From assembly GCF_000282095.2 (NCBI RefSeq), contig NZ_AKKC02000010.1, positions 124,001-188,000 of the forward strand: a DNA stretch of 64,000 bases, written 5' to 3'. The notes below the pieces were generated by a model that had not been told where the DNA came from, ran no database searches, and was given only the letters and a program-made list of their open reading frames with translations. Positions 1 through 8,812 of the stretch are shown piece after piece. A program made the translations under genes and the position numbers. The number at the start of each line of letters is the position of its first letter. Position 1 is the first letter of the stretch. The DNA is from Rhizobium sp. CF080. Lineage in GTDB: Bacteria > Pseudomonadota > Alphaproteobacteria > Rhizobiales > Rhizobiaceae.

Positions 1-314
1 CCTTCCGCGATCAGGATATCCTTGATGCTGTAACGGTCGCCCTCGACAAGGACGCACAGCGTCGCCGCGAGAGTGCGGCATCCGACGCAGTTGCCGCGCT
101 TGCAGCCACGCTTACGCCGAGGGAGCGAGAGGTCATGGCCGCAGTCGTCCAAGGCCTGATGAACAAGCAGATCGCGTTCAACCTTGGCATCAGCGAGATC
201 ACCGTCAAACTTCACCGGGGCAACGTCATGCGCAAGATGGACGCGCGTTCGGTAGCGGATCTCGTGCGCAAGACCGAGCTGCTGGACGAAGCGGGGACCC
301 AACCTACACCATAG
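1..314 (+). CDS. LuxR/FixJ-family response regulator, C-terminal part
   Basis: The gene enters from outside the window and is open in the third frame from base 3 to the TAG at 312-314, giving about 103 residues. The C-terminal half is a classic LuxR/GerE helix-turn-helix: LTPREREVMAAVVQG, then NKQIAFNLGISEITVKLH, then a VMRKM recognition-helix end. A FixJ-type two-domain response regulator is the best guess, because a stand-alone receiver follows 70 bp downstream, as is common in rhizobial two-component loci. The receiver domain is outside the window, so the input signal cannot be judged. Confidence 0.85.
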   Translation, partial: FRDQDILDAVTVALDKDAQRRRESAASDAVAALAATLTPREREVMAAVVQGLMNKQIAFNLGISEITVKLHRGNVMRKMDARSVADLVRKTELLDEAGTQPTP

Positions 315-383
315 TCTGATATCGAGGGCGAACCGACGAGCGCATAACAAGAACTACAAAAATAAACAGATTAGGCTGTCCCA

Positions 384-755
384 GTGTCCCCAGTCCCCAC
401 CATCGCAATCGTTGATGATGACCAAGCCATGCGTGAGGCGCTGGACGACATGGTCAAGTCATGCGGTTACGAGAGCCGCCTGTTCTCCTCCGCCGAAGAA
501 TTTCTGTCCCTGGAGCAACGCGACTCGATCGATTGCATGCTTCTGGACGTGAAGATGCCCGGTCTGTCCGGGCTGGAACTCCAGGCCCAGCTTAACACGG
601 AGCCGCCCAAGCCGCCCATCATCTTCATGACCTCCTATCACGACGAGCGGACCCGCTCCGCCGCGATGGAGGGAGGAGCATTGGCGTTTCTAGGCAAGCC
701 CGTCGAGTTCGACTGCCTTATTGCCGCTCTCGAGAAGGCGCTCGGCAAGGGTTGA
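384..755 (+). CDS. Stand-alone CheY/FixJ-type receiver protein
   Basis: This 123-residue protein is a single receiver domain with no output domain. The acidic pocket is D11-D13, the phosphoacceptor is D55 in LLDVKMPG, and the conserved Thr and Lys are T83 (FMTSY) and K105 (FLGKPVEF). The start is GTG at 384; no ATG gives a complete receiver. It lies in the same direction as the LuxR-type regulator upstream. It probably relays or competes for phosphate in the same phosphorelay. The partner kinase is not in the window. Confidence 0.85.
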   Translation: MSPVPTIAIVDDDQAMREALDDMVKSCGYESRLFSSAEEFLSLEQRDSIDCMLLDVKMPGLSGLELQAQLNTEPPKPPIIFMTSYHDERTRSAAMEGGALAFLGKPVEFDCLIAALEKALGKG

Positions 756-816
756 GAACTACTTCCCGTCGAAACGGAAAGTCGATCCAAGATACTTTTG
801 ATGATGGAGAACCAGT

Positions 817-1119
817 ATGAGCGGTTGCAGCCACGGAGCCACAATCCGGTCAGTCACTCCCAGGACGATCGGTTGCGAGGAATGTCTCGAAGAGGGCCAG
901 GCGTGGTTCCATCTGAGGATCTGCCGTGAATGCGGACATGTCGGCTGCTGCGATCAATCGATCGGCAAACACGCGACGGCGCATTTCCACCAGACCGGGC
1001 ATCCCATCATCGAAGGCTACGATCCTCCGGAAGGATGGGGGTGGTGCTACGTAGACGAGGTTTTCGTTGAATTACCGGATCAGACGCCGCAGCGCGGCCC
1101 TATCCCGCGCTACTATTGA
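817..1119 (+). CDS. UBP-type zinc-finger protein
   Basis: This 100-residue protein is almost entirely one ZnF-UBP domain, the fold that in eukaryotic deubiquitinases binds the ubiquitin C-terminus. The ligand pattern is intact: C4-x-H6, C20-x2-C23, C36-x2-C39, C44/C45, and H52, H56, H58, H62, with the family core RICRECGHVGCC. It overlaps the reading frame of the following FAD oxidoreductase if that gene uses its TTG start (TTGA overlap), and otherwise lies 14 bp before its ATG. The pairing of a UBP finger with a cNMP-domain reductase recurs in bacteria as I recall it. The bacterial ligand is unknown; a protein or peptide C-terminus is an inference. Confidence 0.85.
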   Translation: MSGCSHGATIRSVTPRTIGCEECLEEGQAWFHLRICRECGHVGCCDQSIGKHATAHFHQTGHPIIEGYDPPEGWGWCYVDEVFVELPDQTPQRGPIPRYY

Positions 1120-1133
1120 AGATTGGAAAACCG

Positions 1134-2792
1134 ATGGGCACCGCTGGCTCGCGTGACTACCAGATGTTCCCGGCCCTCGATCCGCACCAGGTGGCGGCCG
1201 TGAGGCGTTTCGCCGATGGAGCCTCGCGCCACTTCGAGCCGGGGGAGACCATCTTCGATATCGGCGACAAGCACGCTCCCGCATGGCTGGTGCTTGACGG
1301 ATCGATCGACGTGTTCCGCCATGACGGCCTGACGGGCGAGGTCCCGGTGACGGGCCACACTATCGGGCAGTTCTCAGGGGAAGTCAGCCAGCTTTCCGGC
1401 CGCCCGTCCCTTGCGGGCGGGCGTGCCGGGACGAACGGGTGCGTGGCCGTCTCATTCGACGCCCCCCATCTCAGAGCTCTGATCATCGGTTCGGCGGATA
1501 TCGGCGAGATCGTGATGCGCGCCTTCATCCTTCGCCGTGTCGCGCTGATCGACGAGGGCGGCGCTGGTTCGGTGCTGATTGGGAGGCCGGGCAGCCCGAA
1601 CCTAGTCCGGCTTCAAGGTTTCCTGGCGCGAAGCGGATATCCGTATGTCGTCCTTGATGCCACTGCGGATGGCGAGGGCCGTGAGCTAATCGATCGCCTG
1701 GGCATCCTGTCCGACGAGCTACCCCTGATGGTGTGCCCCGGCGGAACAGTTTTGAAGGATCCGACTGACAGCGAGGCCGCCGTCTGCCTGGGGGTCACGC
1801 CTGATCTCGTGCCCGGTACGATCTATGACGTGGCAATCGTCGGCGCGGGTCCCGCAGGTCTTGCCACCGCCGTCTATGCCGCGTCCGAGGGGCTGAGCGT
1901 CCTGACGATCGACGAGCGGTCCGCTGGCGGCCAGGCTGGAGCGTCGGCCCGGATCGAAAACTACCTGGGCTTCCCGGCCGGAATATCGGGGCAGGCCCTT
2001 GCAGGGCGCGCTTTCAATCAGGCCTTGAAATTCGGGGCGGAAATCGCTTTCCCGATCCAAGTGCTCGATCTCTCGAGCGCTCCACAGTCAGGACAAGGAA
2101 ACGCAGTCCTGAAGCTCTGGCTGGATGGAGAACGAAGCGTTGAGGCACGCACTGTGGTGATCGCTTCCGGCGCGCGATATCGCCGCCCGCCCATCGCGAA
2201 TATCTCCATCTTCGAAGGTGCCGGCGTTTCATATTGGGCGTCCCCGATCGAAGCGAAGCTCTGCGAGGGCGAAGAGGTTGTCCTCGTCGGAGGTGGGAAT
2301 TCGGCCGGGCAAGCGATCGTCTTCCTCGCTCCAAGGGTCCGGCAGCTCCATGTCGTCGTCCGCAGGGCACTCGAGGAAACGATGTCGAGCTATCTGATCG
2401 AGCGTATCGCCGCACTTCCCAACGTCGAGATCCACGTCGACAGCGAGATCGTCGAGTTGGAAGGTGACTGCGCAACCGGTCTTACCGGGGCCGTCGTGCG
2501 CAGTCGCTCGTCCGGAAGCGAGCGTCGGTTTGCAGTCCGACATCTTTTCTTGTTCATCGGCGCGGATCCGAACACGGCATGGGTCCGCTTCCAGGTGGAT
2601 GTCGACGACAAGGGATTCGTATTGACGGGCGAGCCCGTTCCGGGAGGCCGCTCCGTGCTGCCGCTCGAGACCAACATCCCCAACGTGTTCGCCATCGGCG
2701 ACGCGAGGTCGGGATCGACCAAGCGTGTGGCTGCCGCGGTCGGCGAAGGCGCCGCTGTCGTTTCGCAGATTCATGAATGCCTTCGGCGGTAG
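1134..2792 (+). CDS. cNMP-binding / glutaredoxin-like / thioredoxin-reductase-like FAD oxidoreductase
   Basis: The protein has about 552 residues in three parts: an N-terminal cyclic-nucleotide-binding-like domain (about 15-130), a small thioredoxin/glutaredoxin-like region (about 145-225), and a TrxR-type FAD/NAD(P)H domain from about 232 with VGAGPAGLA and a second Rossmann VGGGNSAGQA. The redox CxxC of true thioredoxin reductases is absent; the equivalent site reads GVSYWASPIEAKLCEG, leaving a single Cys. It therefore probably passes electrons differently from TrxR. I chose ATG at 1134 because it follows a GGAAA; a TTG at 1116 overlapping the zinc-finger stop would add six residues. It is translationally close to the UBP zinc-finger gene, its likely partner. 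Confidence 0.85.
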   Translation: MGTAGSRDYQMFPALDPHQVAAVRRFADGASRHFEPGETIFDIGDKHAPAWLVLDGSIDVFRHDGLTGEVPVTGHTIGQFSGEVSQLSGRPSLAGGRAGTNGCVAVSFDAPHLRALIIGSADIGEIVMRAFILRRVALIDEGGAGSVLIGRPGSPNLVRLQGFLARSGYPYVVLDATADGEGRELIDRLGILSDELPLMVCPGGTVLKDPTDSEAAVCLGVTPDLVPGTIYDVAIVGAGPAGLATAVYAASEGLSVLTIDERSAGGQAGASARIENYLGFPAGISGQALAGRAFNQALKFGAEIAFPIQVLDLSSAPQSGQGNAVLKLWLDGERSVEARTVVIASGARYRRPPIANISIFEGAGVSYWASPIEAKLCEGEEVVLVGGGNSAGQAIVFLAPRVRQLHVVVRRALEETMSSYLIERIAALPNVEIHVDSEIVELEGDCATGLTGAVVRSRSSGSERRFAVRHLFLFIGADPNTAWVRFQVDVDDKGFVLTGEPVPGGRSVLPLETNIPNVFAIGDARSGSTKRVAAAVGEGAAVVSQIHECLRR

Positions 2793-2835
2793 ACTGGCGA
2801 TTGGAAGATATCGGCTGATTAGGTCTTTCGCAGAG

Positions 2836-3089
2836 TTTCCTTTCGCGATTGCAAGCCGCCGCGCCAATCCACGCTGGCCAGGAAACGGAAGCTGAAAGTC
2901 ATGGCAGAGTGTATGGAGAGCTAGGCCCAGACCGACGCGCTGCTCCGCCTGGGATGGACGCAAGGGCAGGGGTATTTCTTCGCAAGACCGATGCCCTCGG
3001 GGGCAATTCGGGGAACTGATCCTTCGCGGGGATCGTCGCCCGGCCGTCGCATGACGGCATCGACAGACCCATCCTACACCAAGGTCTAG
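2836..3089 (+). pseudogene. Decayed EAL-domain phosphodiesterase, C-terminal remnant
   Basis: One frame reads LARKRKLKVMAECMES, stop, AQTDALLRLGWTQGQGYF, then FARPMPSGAI. This matches the C-terminal EAL-domain signature (LKVVAEGVETEAQ...LGC.QGQGYFFARP). The stop at 2922-2924 (TAG) sits where the family has Glu (GAG/GAA). Nothing upstream encodes the rest of the domain because the intact oxidoreductase ends at 2792. It is a truncated, dead c-di-GMP phosphodiesterase gene. The remainder of the 2793-3266 gap shows no other gene. Confidence 0.7.
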
Positions 3090-3266
3090 GAAGACCAAAC
3101 TCATAGTCGGATTCCGGACGGATCCCGATCGGCTAAAAATCGGCAATCGATTTCAAGCTGAGGAATGGATGCGTCTGAAACGCTCCAGGTCACGACCGCC
3201 GGATGATGTCTCGCGGAACCTGACAAGGGAGTCGTCGGCATTCGCAAAACAGGGGCATGTTCACGA

Positions 3267-4553
3267 ATGGGCTCAACCAATCGAAAACTGATGGCAGGCG
3301 CCACCCTTCTCGGGCTTGCGACACTCGTTGGCGTCGGCATCGCCGGGTGGATCGTCTACGAAGCCGAAATCCCGAGGATCAAGCCGCCGGATCGGGCCTT
3401 GCTCTCACCTGCACTGATCCGGAGAGGCGAGCAGTTGGCCACCATCGGGGACTGCATCGTCTGTCACACCGCGGACAATGAACCCGCTCTTGCGGGTTCG
3501 AGGGCCCTGGCCACGCCATTTGGAACCCTCTATTCCAACAACATTACTCCGGATCCCGACAGCGGGATTGGCAGTTGGTCGGCTGATGCTTTCAGAAGGG
3601 CGATGAAGCAGGGGGTCGCTCGCGACGGAAGCCATCTCTATCCGGCGTTTCCGTACGAACATTTCTCGCGCGTCACCGACGATGATCTCGATGCCGTCTA
3701 CGCATTCCTGATGAGCCGGGACCCTGTGAAGAAGACCGCCCCGCCGAACGAACTCATGCCGGGACTGGGCTTCCGACCGCTGCTTGCAGGATGGAAGCTA
3801 CTGTTCTTGAGAACCGCCGCGACGGCTTCCGATCCATCCGAGAGTCCGGAATGGAACCGGGGCAGATACCTCGTCGACGGGCTGGCCCATTGCGGCGGCT
3901 GCCATACGCCGCGAAACATCCTTGGCGGCGAGGAATGGGGCAAGCGCTTCGCTGGAGGCGTGGCCGAAGGGTGGAACGCGCCTCCGTTGGACGCAAGCAA
4001 TGTTTCGTCCGAGCGGTGGAACGTCGAAACGCTCTACGAATATCTGAAGACGGGCACAGCACGCGGGCACAGCTCGGCAGCAGGCCCCATGGGGCCGGTT
4101 ACGGAAGGTCTTTCCAGACTGAACGACGACGACGTGCGTTCGATCGCTACCTACATCGATTCCACTATGCATGCCGGCGCCGTAACTCGTCCCGCCGGCC
4201 GGCGGGTCGCTGGCGACGCCGTTCAGTCACATCCCGCAACCTCCACCTTGTTCGAGGGCGCATGCGGTGGCTGTCACGAGCCAGCCGCACCTATGGCATC
4301 GAGAGGGCGGCCCCTGCTTTCGGATACCTCGGACGTGAACGCGCCGGACCCGCGGAACGCCATTCAGGCAGTGCTGCAGGGCATCAAGGATTCGACCAGC
4401 GACGCTCCATTCATGCCGCCGTTTACTGACAACCTCACCGACGAACAGGTCGCGGACCTCCTGGCCTACGCAAGGTCGCGGTTCACGTCCCAATCGCCTT
4501 GGCCGCACCTTGCGAACACGGTTCGCGATATCCGGAAAGAGAACGCAAGATGA
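3267..4553 (+). CDS. Triheme membrane-bound cytochrome c of a Mo dehydrogenase
   Basis: The 428-residue protein has an uncleaved signal/anchor at about 8-30 and three CxxCH heme sites: C63-H67 (CIVCH), C209-H213 (CGGCH) and C333-H337 (CGGCH). This is the layout of the cytochrome subunits of membrane alcohol, gluconate and aldehyde dehydrogenases (about 400-450 residues). Its TGA overlaps the ATG of the 2Fe-2S subunit gene (ATGA), and the Mo subunit follows, so it should take electrons from that enzyme in the periplasm and pass them to the quinone/oxidase chain. ATG at 3267 is the best start. The electron-donor substrate is unknown. Confidence 0.88.
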   Translation: MGSTNRKLMAGATLLGLATLVGVGIAGWIVYEAEIPRIKPPDRALLSPALIRRGEQLATIGDCIVCHTADNEPALAGSRALATPFGTLYSNNITPDPDSGIGSWSADAFRRAMKQGVARDGSHLYPAFPYEHFSRVTDDDLDAVYAFLMSRDPVKKTAPPNELMPGLGFRPLLAGWKLLFLRTAATASDPSESPEWNRGRYLVDGLAHCGGCHTPRNILGGEEWGKRFAGGVAEGWNAPPLDASNVSSERWNVETLYEYLKTGTARGHSSAAGPMGPVTEGLSRLNDDDVRSIATYIDSTMHAGAVTRPAGRRVAGDAVQSHPATSTLFEGACGGCHEPAAPMASRGRPLLSDTSDVNAPDPRNAIQAVLQGIKDSTSDAPFMPPFTDNLTDEQVADLLAYARSRFTSQSPWPHLANTVRDIRKENAR

Positions 4554-5023
4554 CCATATCCATCACAGTCAATGGCGCGAAGCACGAGATCGGAAGTGAT
4601 CCTGATACGCCGCTGCTCTACGTGCTGCGGGATGACCTGGAACTGAACGGTGCAAAATTCGGGTGCGGGCTCGGACAATGCGGTGCCTGCACGGTGCACA
4701 TAGACGGGAAGGCGGTCTTTTCCTGTATCACCCCGGTCGGGGCTATCGGTGACAGATCGATCAGGACCCTAGAAGGTCTCGGCTCGGTCGATGCGCCTGG
4801 AATCGTGCAGAAGGCCTTTCAGGATGAGCAGGCGGCACAGTGCGGATACTGCATAGCCGGCATGATCATGCGCGCGCAGGCTCTCCTCGAAAAAATCCCG
4901 GATCCGACCGACGAACAGATCCGGGAGCACATGCAGCCCAATCTCTGCCGCTGCGGAACCCATGCGCGGATCCTTCATGCGGTCCGGCGTGCCAGCGATG
5001 TAATGGCCGGAGTGGTCCGATGA
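4550..5023 (+). CDS. 2Fe-2S subunit of xanthine-dehydrogenase-family hydroxylase
   Basis: This 157-residue small subunit has both clusters of the family: a plant-type ferredoxin site (C39, C44, C47, C59; GCGLGQCGACTV) and a helical site (C98, C101, C133, C135; QCGYC and LCRCG). The ATG at 4550 overlaps the cytochrome stop by four bases, and the stop overlaps the ATG of the Mo subunit in the same way, so the three genes are translationally coupled. It has no signal peptide. The known solution in the family is co-export with the Tat-targeted large subunit. The sequence resembles the IorA/NicA type rather than the FAD-containing XdhA type. Confidence 0.92.
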   Translation: MTISITVNGAKHEIGSDPDTPLLYVLRDDLELNGAKFGCGLGQCGACTVHIDGKAVFSCITPVGAIGDRSIRTLEGLGSVDAPGIVQKAFQDEQAAQCGYCIAGMIMRAQALLEKIPDPTDEQIREHMQPNLCRCGTHARILHAVRRASDVMAGVVR

Positions 5024-7263
5024 ACCCGATCACGAGACGTTCCTTCCTCGCTGCCAGCGGCATCGCTGTAGCATTCGCCATGAAGAGACCGGCTCGCGCC
5101 CAGCTCGCCGGCGGCGGCGAGGGAGGGGCTGGGCCCATCGCTCTCGCTCCCGCTCTTCCGGGAAGCCTGAAATCATCCCCCTACCTCGATTCCTGGATCC
5201 TGCTCGATCAGAGCGGAAGGGCCACCGTCTTTTCAGGGAAGGCTGAACTGGGCCAGGGCATCAGGACGGCCCTGACGCAGGTGGCGGCCGAGGAACTGGA
5301 CCTACCCCCAGCGGACGTCGATCTCGTCACCGTCGACACCCTGCGCACGCCTGACGAAGGGCTGACGGCGGGTAGCCACTCGATGCAGGACAGTGGCACT
5401 GCGATCCGGAATGCTGCGGCGAACGTCCGGATGCTCCTGCTCAGACAGGCGGCAGCGATCCTCAGGGTCGGGGAAGGCGACGTGACTTCAATGGGCGACG
5501 GGACCATCAGAGCCAGCGATGGCCGCCGCATCGGATACGGCGAGACCGCATCCGCCCTGTCGATGCATGTCGAGGCGGTACCCGACGCGCCGCTTCGCCA
5601 GAAGAACCAATTCCGGACAATGGGCACCAATCTTCCAAGGCTGGACATCCCGGCGAAAACCACGGGCGGAGCCGCTTTCATTCACGACATGCGCCTGCCT
5701 GGGATGCTGCATGCAAGGGTCGTCAGGGGACCGAGCGAAGGTACGAGGCTGGCATTGCCGCCGGACAGCGAGATCGAGTCCATGGACGGTGTCGTGAAGT
5801 TCGTGCGGAACGGAAACTTTGCGGCGGTGGTGGCCGAACGTGAATGGAACGCCGTAAAGCTCATGCGGAGGCTCCAGGCCTCGCCCTACGAGCTTGCGAG
5901 ATCGCCGTTCCCGACGGGTGGAGTCGCCGAGACGCTGAAGGCGCTGCCTGCGAGGGACATCGTCATACTGGATGCCAGCAAGCCGACTGCGGATCCCAAG
6001 CGCTCGGTCAGGAAAAGCTTCATCAGGCATTGGATAAGTCATGGTTCGATTGGTCCGTCGTGCGCTCTGGCCTGGCTGCAGGATGACATTCTGACGATCT
6101 GGACCCACAGCCAGGGCACATTCGATGTCCGGCGCGTCGCCGCGGATCTCCTGAAGCGCCCTATCGAGACCATCCGCGCGATCCATGTCGAGGGAGCGGG
6201 CTGCTATGGCCAGAACGGTGCCGACGATGTCGCCGCCGAGGCTGCCTTGATCGCCGCATCGCTGCCGGGTCGACCCGTGCGACTGCAATGGATGCGGGAG
6301 CAGGAGTTCGGCTGGGAACCGCTGGGTCCCGGAATGGCGACCGAGGTGGATGCTGCCCTCGATGGCGACAACCGGATCGTCAGATGGAACTACGATGTGT
6401 GGAGCAATCCACACAACAATCGTCCCGTGGGGGCGGGTGGCGTCCTGGTAGGGAACGAGGTCGTCCCTTCGTTTCCGGTACCGGAAGGCAAACCCATTCC
6501 GATGCCTGAAGGCGATGGCAGCCGCAATTCCAATCCTCTGTACGACCTGCCAAACATGAACGTCGTCTATCATTTCATCAAGGACATGCCGATCCGGGTT
6601 TCCGCGCTGCGATCACTAGGCGCCCACCTCAATGTCTTCTCCATAGAGAGCATGTTTGACGAACTTGCTCTGACGGCGGGAATCGACCCGCTCGACCTTC
6701 GACTGAACCACATGGCGGATGACCGCGCGCGACAGGTTATGCTGACCGCGGCCGACGCCTTCGGCTGGAGGAAGCGCAAGAAGGCGGCACCCTTGCAGGG
6801 ATTCGGGATGGGGTTCGCGCGTTACAAGAACCTCGGCGCTTACTGCGCGATCTTCATGGAGGTCCGCGTCGAGCGGGACACCGGGCGGGTCACCGTCCGA
6901 AAGGTCCAGGCGGCCGTGGATTGCGGCGAGGTCGTTTCGCCCAATGGTATCGAAAACCAGGTCGAAGGGGCCATCATACAATCCTTGAGCTGGTGTACTC
7001 GCGAAGCCGCGGCAACCGATGGAACTCTGAGAAAAAACTTCGACTGGAGCACTTATCCAATTCTCCGCTTCCGCGATGTCCCTGAACATATCGATGTTAT
7101 AGTGGAAGCCCAGCCGGGGAAGCCGTTCTTGGGGGTAGCCGAATGCGGCCAGGGACCAGCCTCGGCTGCGCTCGCCAATGCTCTTGCCGACGCGACCGGC
7201 GTCCGGTTCACCGATATGCCGATCACTGCAGAGGTGGTTAGATCTGCAATTGTCACGCTCTGA
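5020..7263 (+). CDS. Tat-exported molybdopterin subunit (IorB-like) of periplasmic dehydrogenase
   Basis: The 747-residue protein begins with a twin-arginine signal (TRRSFLAASG, then a hydrophobic stretch ending in ARAQ). The rest is a xanthine-dehydrogenase-family Mo-hydroxylase of the isoquinoline 1-oxidoreductase beta type. The catalytic Glu lies near the C-terminus in LGVAECGQGPASAAL, in the position of the family's GVGEP motif. I chose the ATG at 5020, which overlaps the FeS-subunit stop; an open frame continues upstream to 4840 but lacks the signal. With the FeS and triheme subunits it should hydroxylate a heterocycle or aldehyde in the periplasm. No XdhC-type maturation gene is adjacent, although one exists at 35903. 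The substrate cannot be inferred. Confidence 0.9.
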   Translation: MNPITRRSFLAASGIAVAFAMKRPARAQLAGGGEGGAGPIALAPALPGSLKSSPYLDSWILLDQSGRATVFSGKAELGQGIRTALTQVAAEELDLPPADVDLVTVDTLRTPDEGLTAGSHSMQDSGTAIRNAAANVRMLLLRQAAAILRVGEGDVTSMGDGTIRASDGRRIGYGETASALSMHVEAVPDAPLRQKNQFRTMGTNLPRLDIPAKTTGGAAFIHDMRLPGMLHARVVRGPSEGTRLALPPDSEIESMDGVVKFVRNGNFAAVVAEREWNAVKLMRRLQASPYELARSPFPTGGVAETLKALPARDIVILDASKPTADPKRSVRKSFIRHWISHGSIGPSCALAWLQDDILTIWTHSQGTFDVRRVAADLLKRPIETIRAIHVEGAGCYGQNGADDVAAEAALIAASLPGRPVRLQWMREQEFGWEPLGPGMATEVDAALDGDNRIVRWNYDVWSNPHNNRPVGAGGVLVGNEVVPSFPVPEGKPIPMPEGDGSRNSNPLYDLPNMNVVYHFIKDMPIRVSALRSLGAHLNVFSIESMFDELALTAGIDPLDLRLNHMADDRARQVMLTAADAFGWRKRKKAAPLQGFGMGFARYKNLGAYCAIFMEVRVERDTGRVTVRKVQAAVDCGEVVSPNGIENQVEGAIIQSLSWCTREAAATDGTLRKNFDWSTYPILRFRDVPEHIDVIVEAQPGKPFLGVAECGQGPASAALANALADATGVRFTDMPITAEVVRSAIVTL

Positions 7264-7617
7264 CTTCGATCTTCGGGCACGGTAGGCCATACTTCCAGTC
7301 TTGTCCCGCCGCACGGGGTGTGGAACTGGACCGGGACAGGAGAAACCGCGGTGAGCGGACGGCGCCCCTGGGGGCAAGCACTCGCGCGGTGAGCATCCGG
7401 AGCCTCGACTTCGGCGACGGAATGTGGCTCGTCCAGCAACATCCTGATCTTACCTGTGAAGACAGGCGAACCTGGGTGAGGGGTCAGACATCCTCCCCAT
7501 ACCGAAAATCCTCACCGGGATGACCTCAGGCACGCAACGACGGCGAAGGACGGCTGGCAAGAGCCAGCCGTCCTGTAACGGAGAACAAAATCCAGTCAGG
7601 GTGAGCGAGGCTGCCGC
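7264..7617. other. Gene-free gap between convergent genes
   Basis: I find no credible gene in this 354-bp space between the Mo subunit (plus strand) and the alpha/beta hydrolase (minus strand). It contains the 12-bp-stem hairpin at 7547-7574 and otherwise nothing I recognise. Confidence 0.6.
7547..7574. terminator. Hairpin between convergent genes
   Basis: A perfect 12-bp stem (AGGACGGCTGGC / GCCAGCCGTCCT) with an AAGA loop lies 44 bp past the stop of the minus-strand hydrolase and in the gap after the Mo dehydrogenase. It has no clear U-tract on either side, so it may end transcription only weakly or act as an RNA-stabilising structure. Confidence 0.45.
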
Positions 7618-8607
7618 TCATTCCTTGACGAATGCGAGCAGGTCCGGATTGATGACATCCGCATGCGTGGTGAGCATGCCGTGAGGATAGCCCGGATAGA
7701 CCTTCAGCGTGCCGTTCTTGACGAGCTTGACCGACAGCCGGCCGGCATCGTCGATCGGCACGATCTGATCGTCGTCGCCATGCATGACGAGAACCGGAAC
7801 GGTGATGTTCTTCAGGTCTTCGGTCTGGTCTGTTTCGGAAAACGCCTTGATGCCTTCATAATGGGCCTTGGCGCCACCGATCATGCCCTGACGCCACCAA
7901 TTCTGGATGACACCCTGGGAAACCTTCGCACCTGGACGGTTGAAGCCGTAAAACGGACCGGTCGGCAGGTCGAGGTAGAACTGGGCGCGGTTGTCGGCGA
8001 GTGCCTTGCGCAAGCCGTCGAACACCTCGATCGGCAGGCCGCCGGGATTGCTCGCGGTCTTCACCATGATCGGCGGAACGGCGGAAACCAGAACGGCCTT
8101 GGCGACGCGGCCCTGCGGCTGGCCGAACTTGGCGACGTAGCGGGCAACTTCGCCGCCACCGGTCGAATGACCGATATGGACGGCATTCTTGAGGTTCAGG
8201 TGCTCGTAGACGGCCGAGGCGTCGGCTGCGTAGTGGTCCATGTCATGGCCTTCGCTCACCTGCTGCGAGCGGCCGTGGCCACGGCGGTCATGGGCGACGA
8301 CGCGGTAGCCGCTGGCAAGGAAAAACAGCATCTGGTTGTCCCAGTCGTCCGACGACAGCGGCCAGCCGTGATGGAACACAATCGGCTGGGCATCCTTCGG
8401 ACCCCAATCCTTGTAGAAGATATCGACGCCGTCCTTTGTCTTGATGAAAGATTCGGTCATTTGCCTGTTTCCAGTTCCTGGTTGCTGTGAGGGTTGCGTC
8501 GCGGCGAAGGCCGATGACGTTTGCAGCGAGATTGCTGCTGCCAGCGCGGCGCCCGTGCGTAGCGCGTCGCGTCGTGAGAGCTTCAGATCGGAATTCGCGG
8601 TCTGCAT
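7618..8607 (-). CDS. Exported alpha/beta hydrolase, non-heme chloroperoxidase/arylesterase-like
   Basis: The protein has 329 residues. The N-terminus carries a twin-arginine-like signal (LSRRDALRTGAALAAA, cleavage near SAFAA), followed by an alpha/beta hydrolase of the cofactor-free haloperoxidase/perhydrolase group: oxyanion region HHGWPLSSDDW, nucleophile elbow GHSTGGG, acid in HGDDDQIVP, and catalytic His in YPHGM. Family members without signals are about 275 residues, so the extra 50 residues are the export signal. The substrate is probably an ester or lactone; the peroxidase activity is usually incidental. It stands alone, convergent with the Mo dehydrogenase. Confidence 0.85.
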   Translation of the reverse strand: MQTANSDLKLSRRDALRTGAALAAAISLQTSSAFAATQPSQQPGTGNRQMTESFIKTKDGVDIFYKDWGPKDAQPIVFHHGWPLSSDDWDNQMLFFLASGYRVVAHDRRGHGRSQQVSEGHDMDHYAADASAVYEHLNLKNAVHIGHSTGGGEVARYVAKFGQPQGRVAKAVLVSAVPPIMVKTASNPGGLPIEVFDGLRKALADNRAQFYLDLPTGPFYGFNRPGAKVSQGVIQNWWRQGMIGGAKAHYEGIKAFSETDQTEDLKNITVPVLVMHGDDDQIVPIDDAGRLSVKLVKNGTLKVYPGYPHGMLTTHADVINPDLLAFVKE

Positions 8608-8812
8608 GGTGGCCTATCTCTCCGTCATCCGAGGTTGGTCATTCAGTGCCGTCGGTGGCCCTAATGAAGGACGCGAAACCCTCACTGGGCTCCGTCGCTC
8701 GTTCTCGGCTGCTGACGTGAAGAGACTACGGCAGCGTGGCAGCGCCCGCACCTATACCTAGGATCAGGATGGATAGGCTGTTCGGGTGGCGTGCGAGGGA
8801 CCTGCGTATTGA

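Noticed and set aside
2229..3146. A 305-codon minus-strand frame across the oxidoreductase end and the EAL remnant
   Set aside because: It has no family features; the plus-strand genes explain the sequence.
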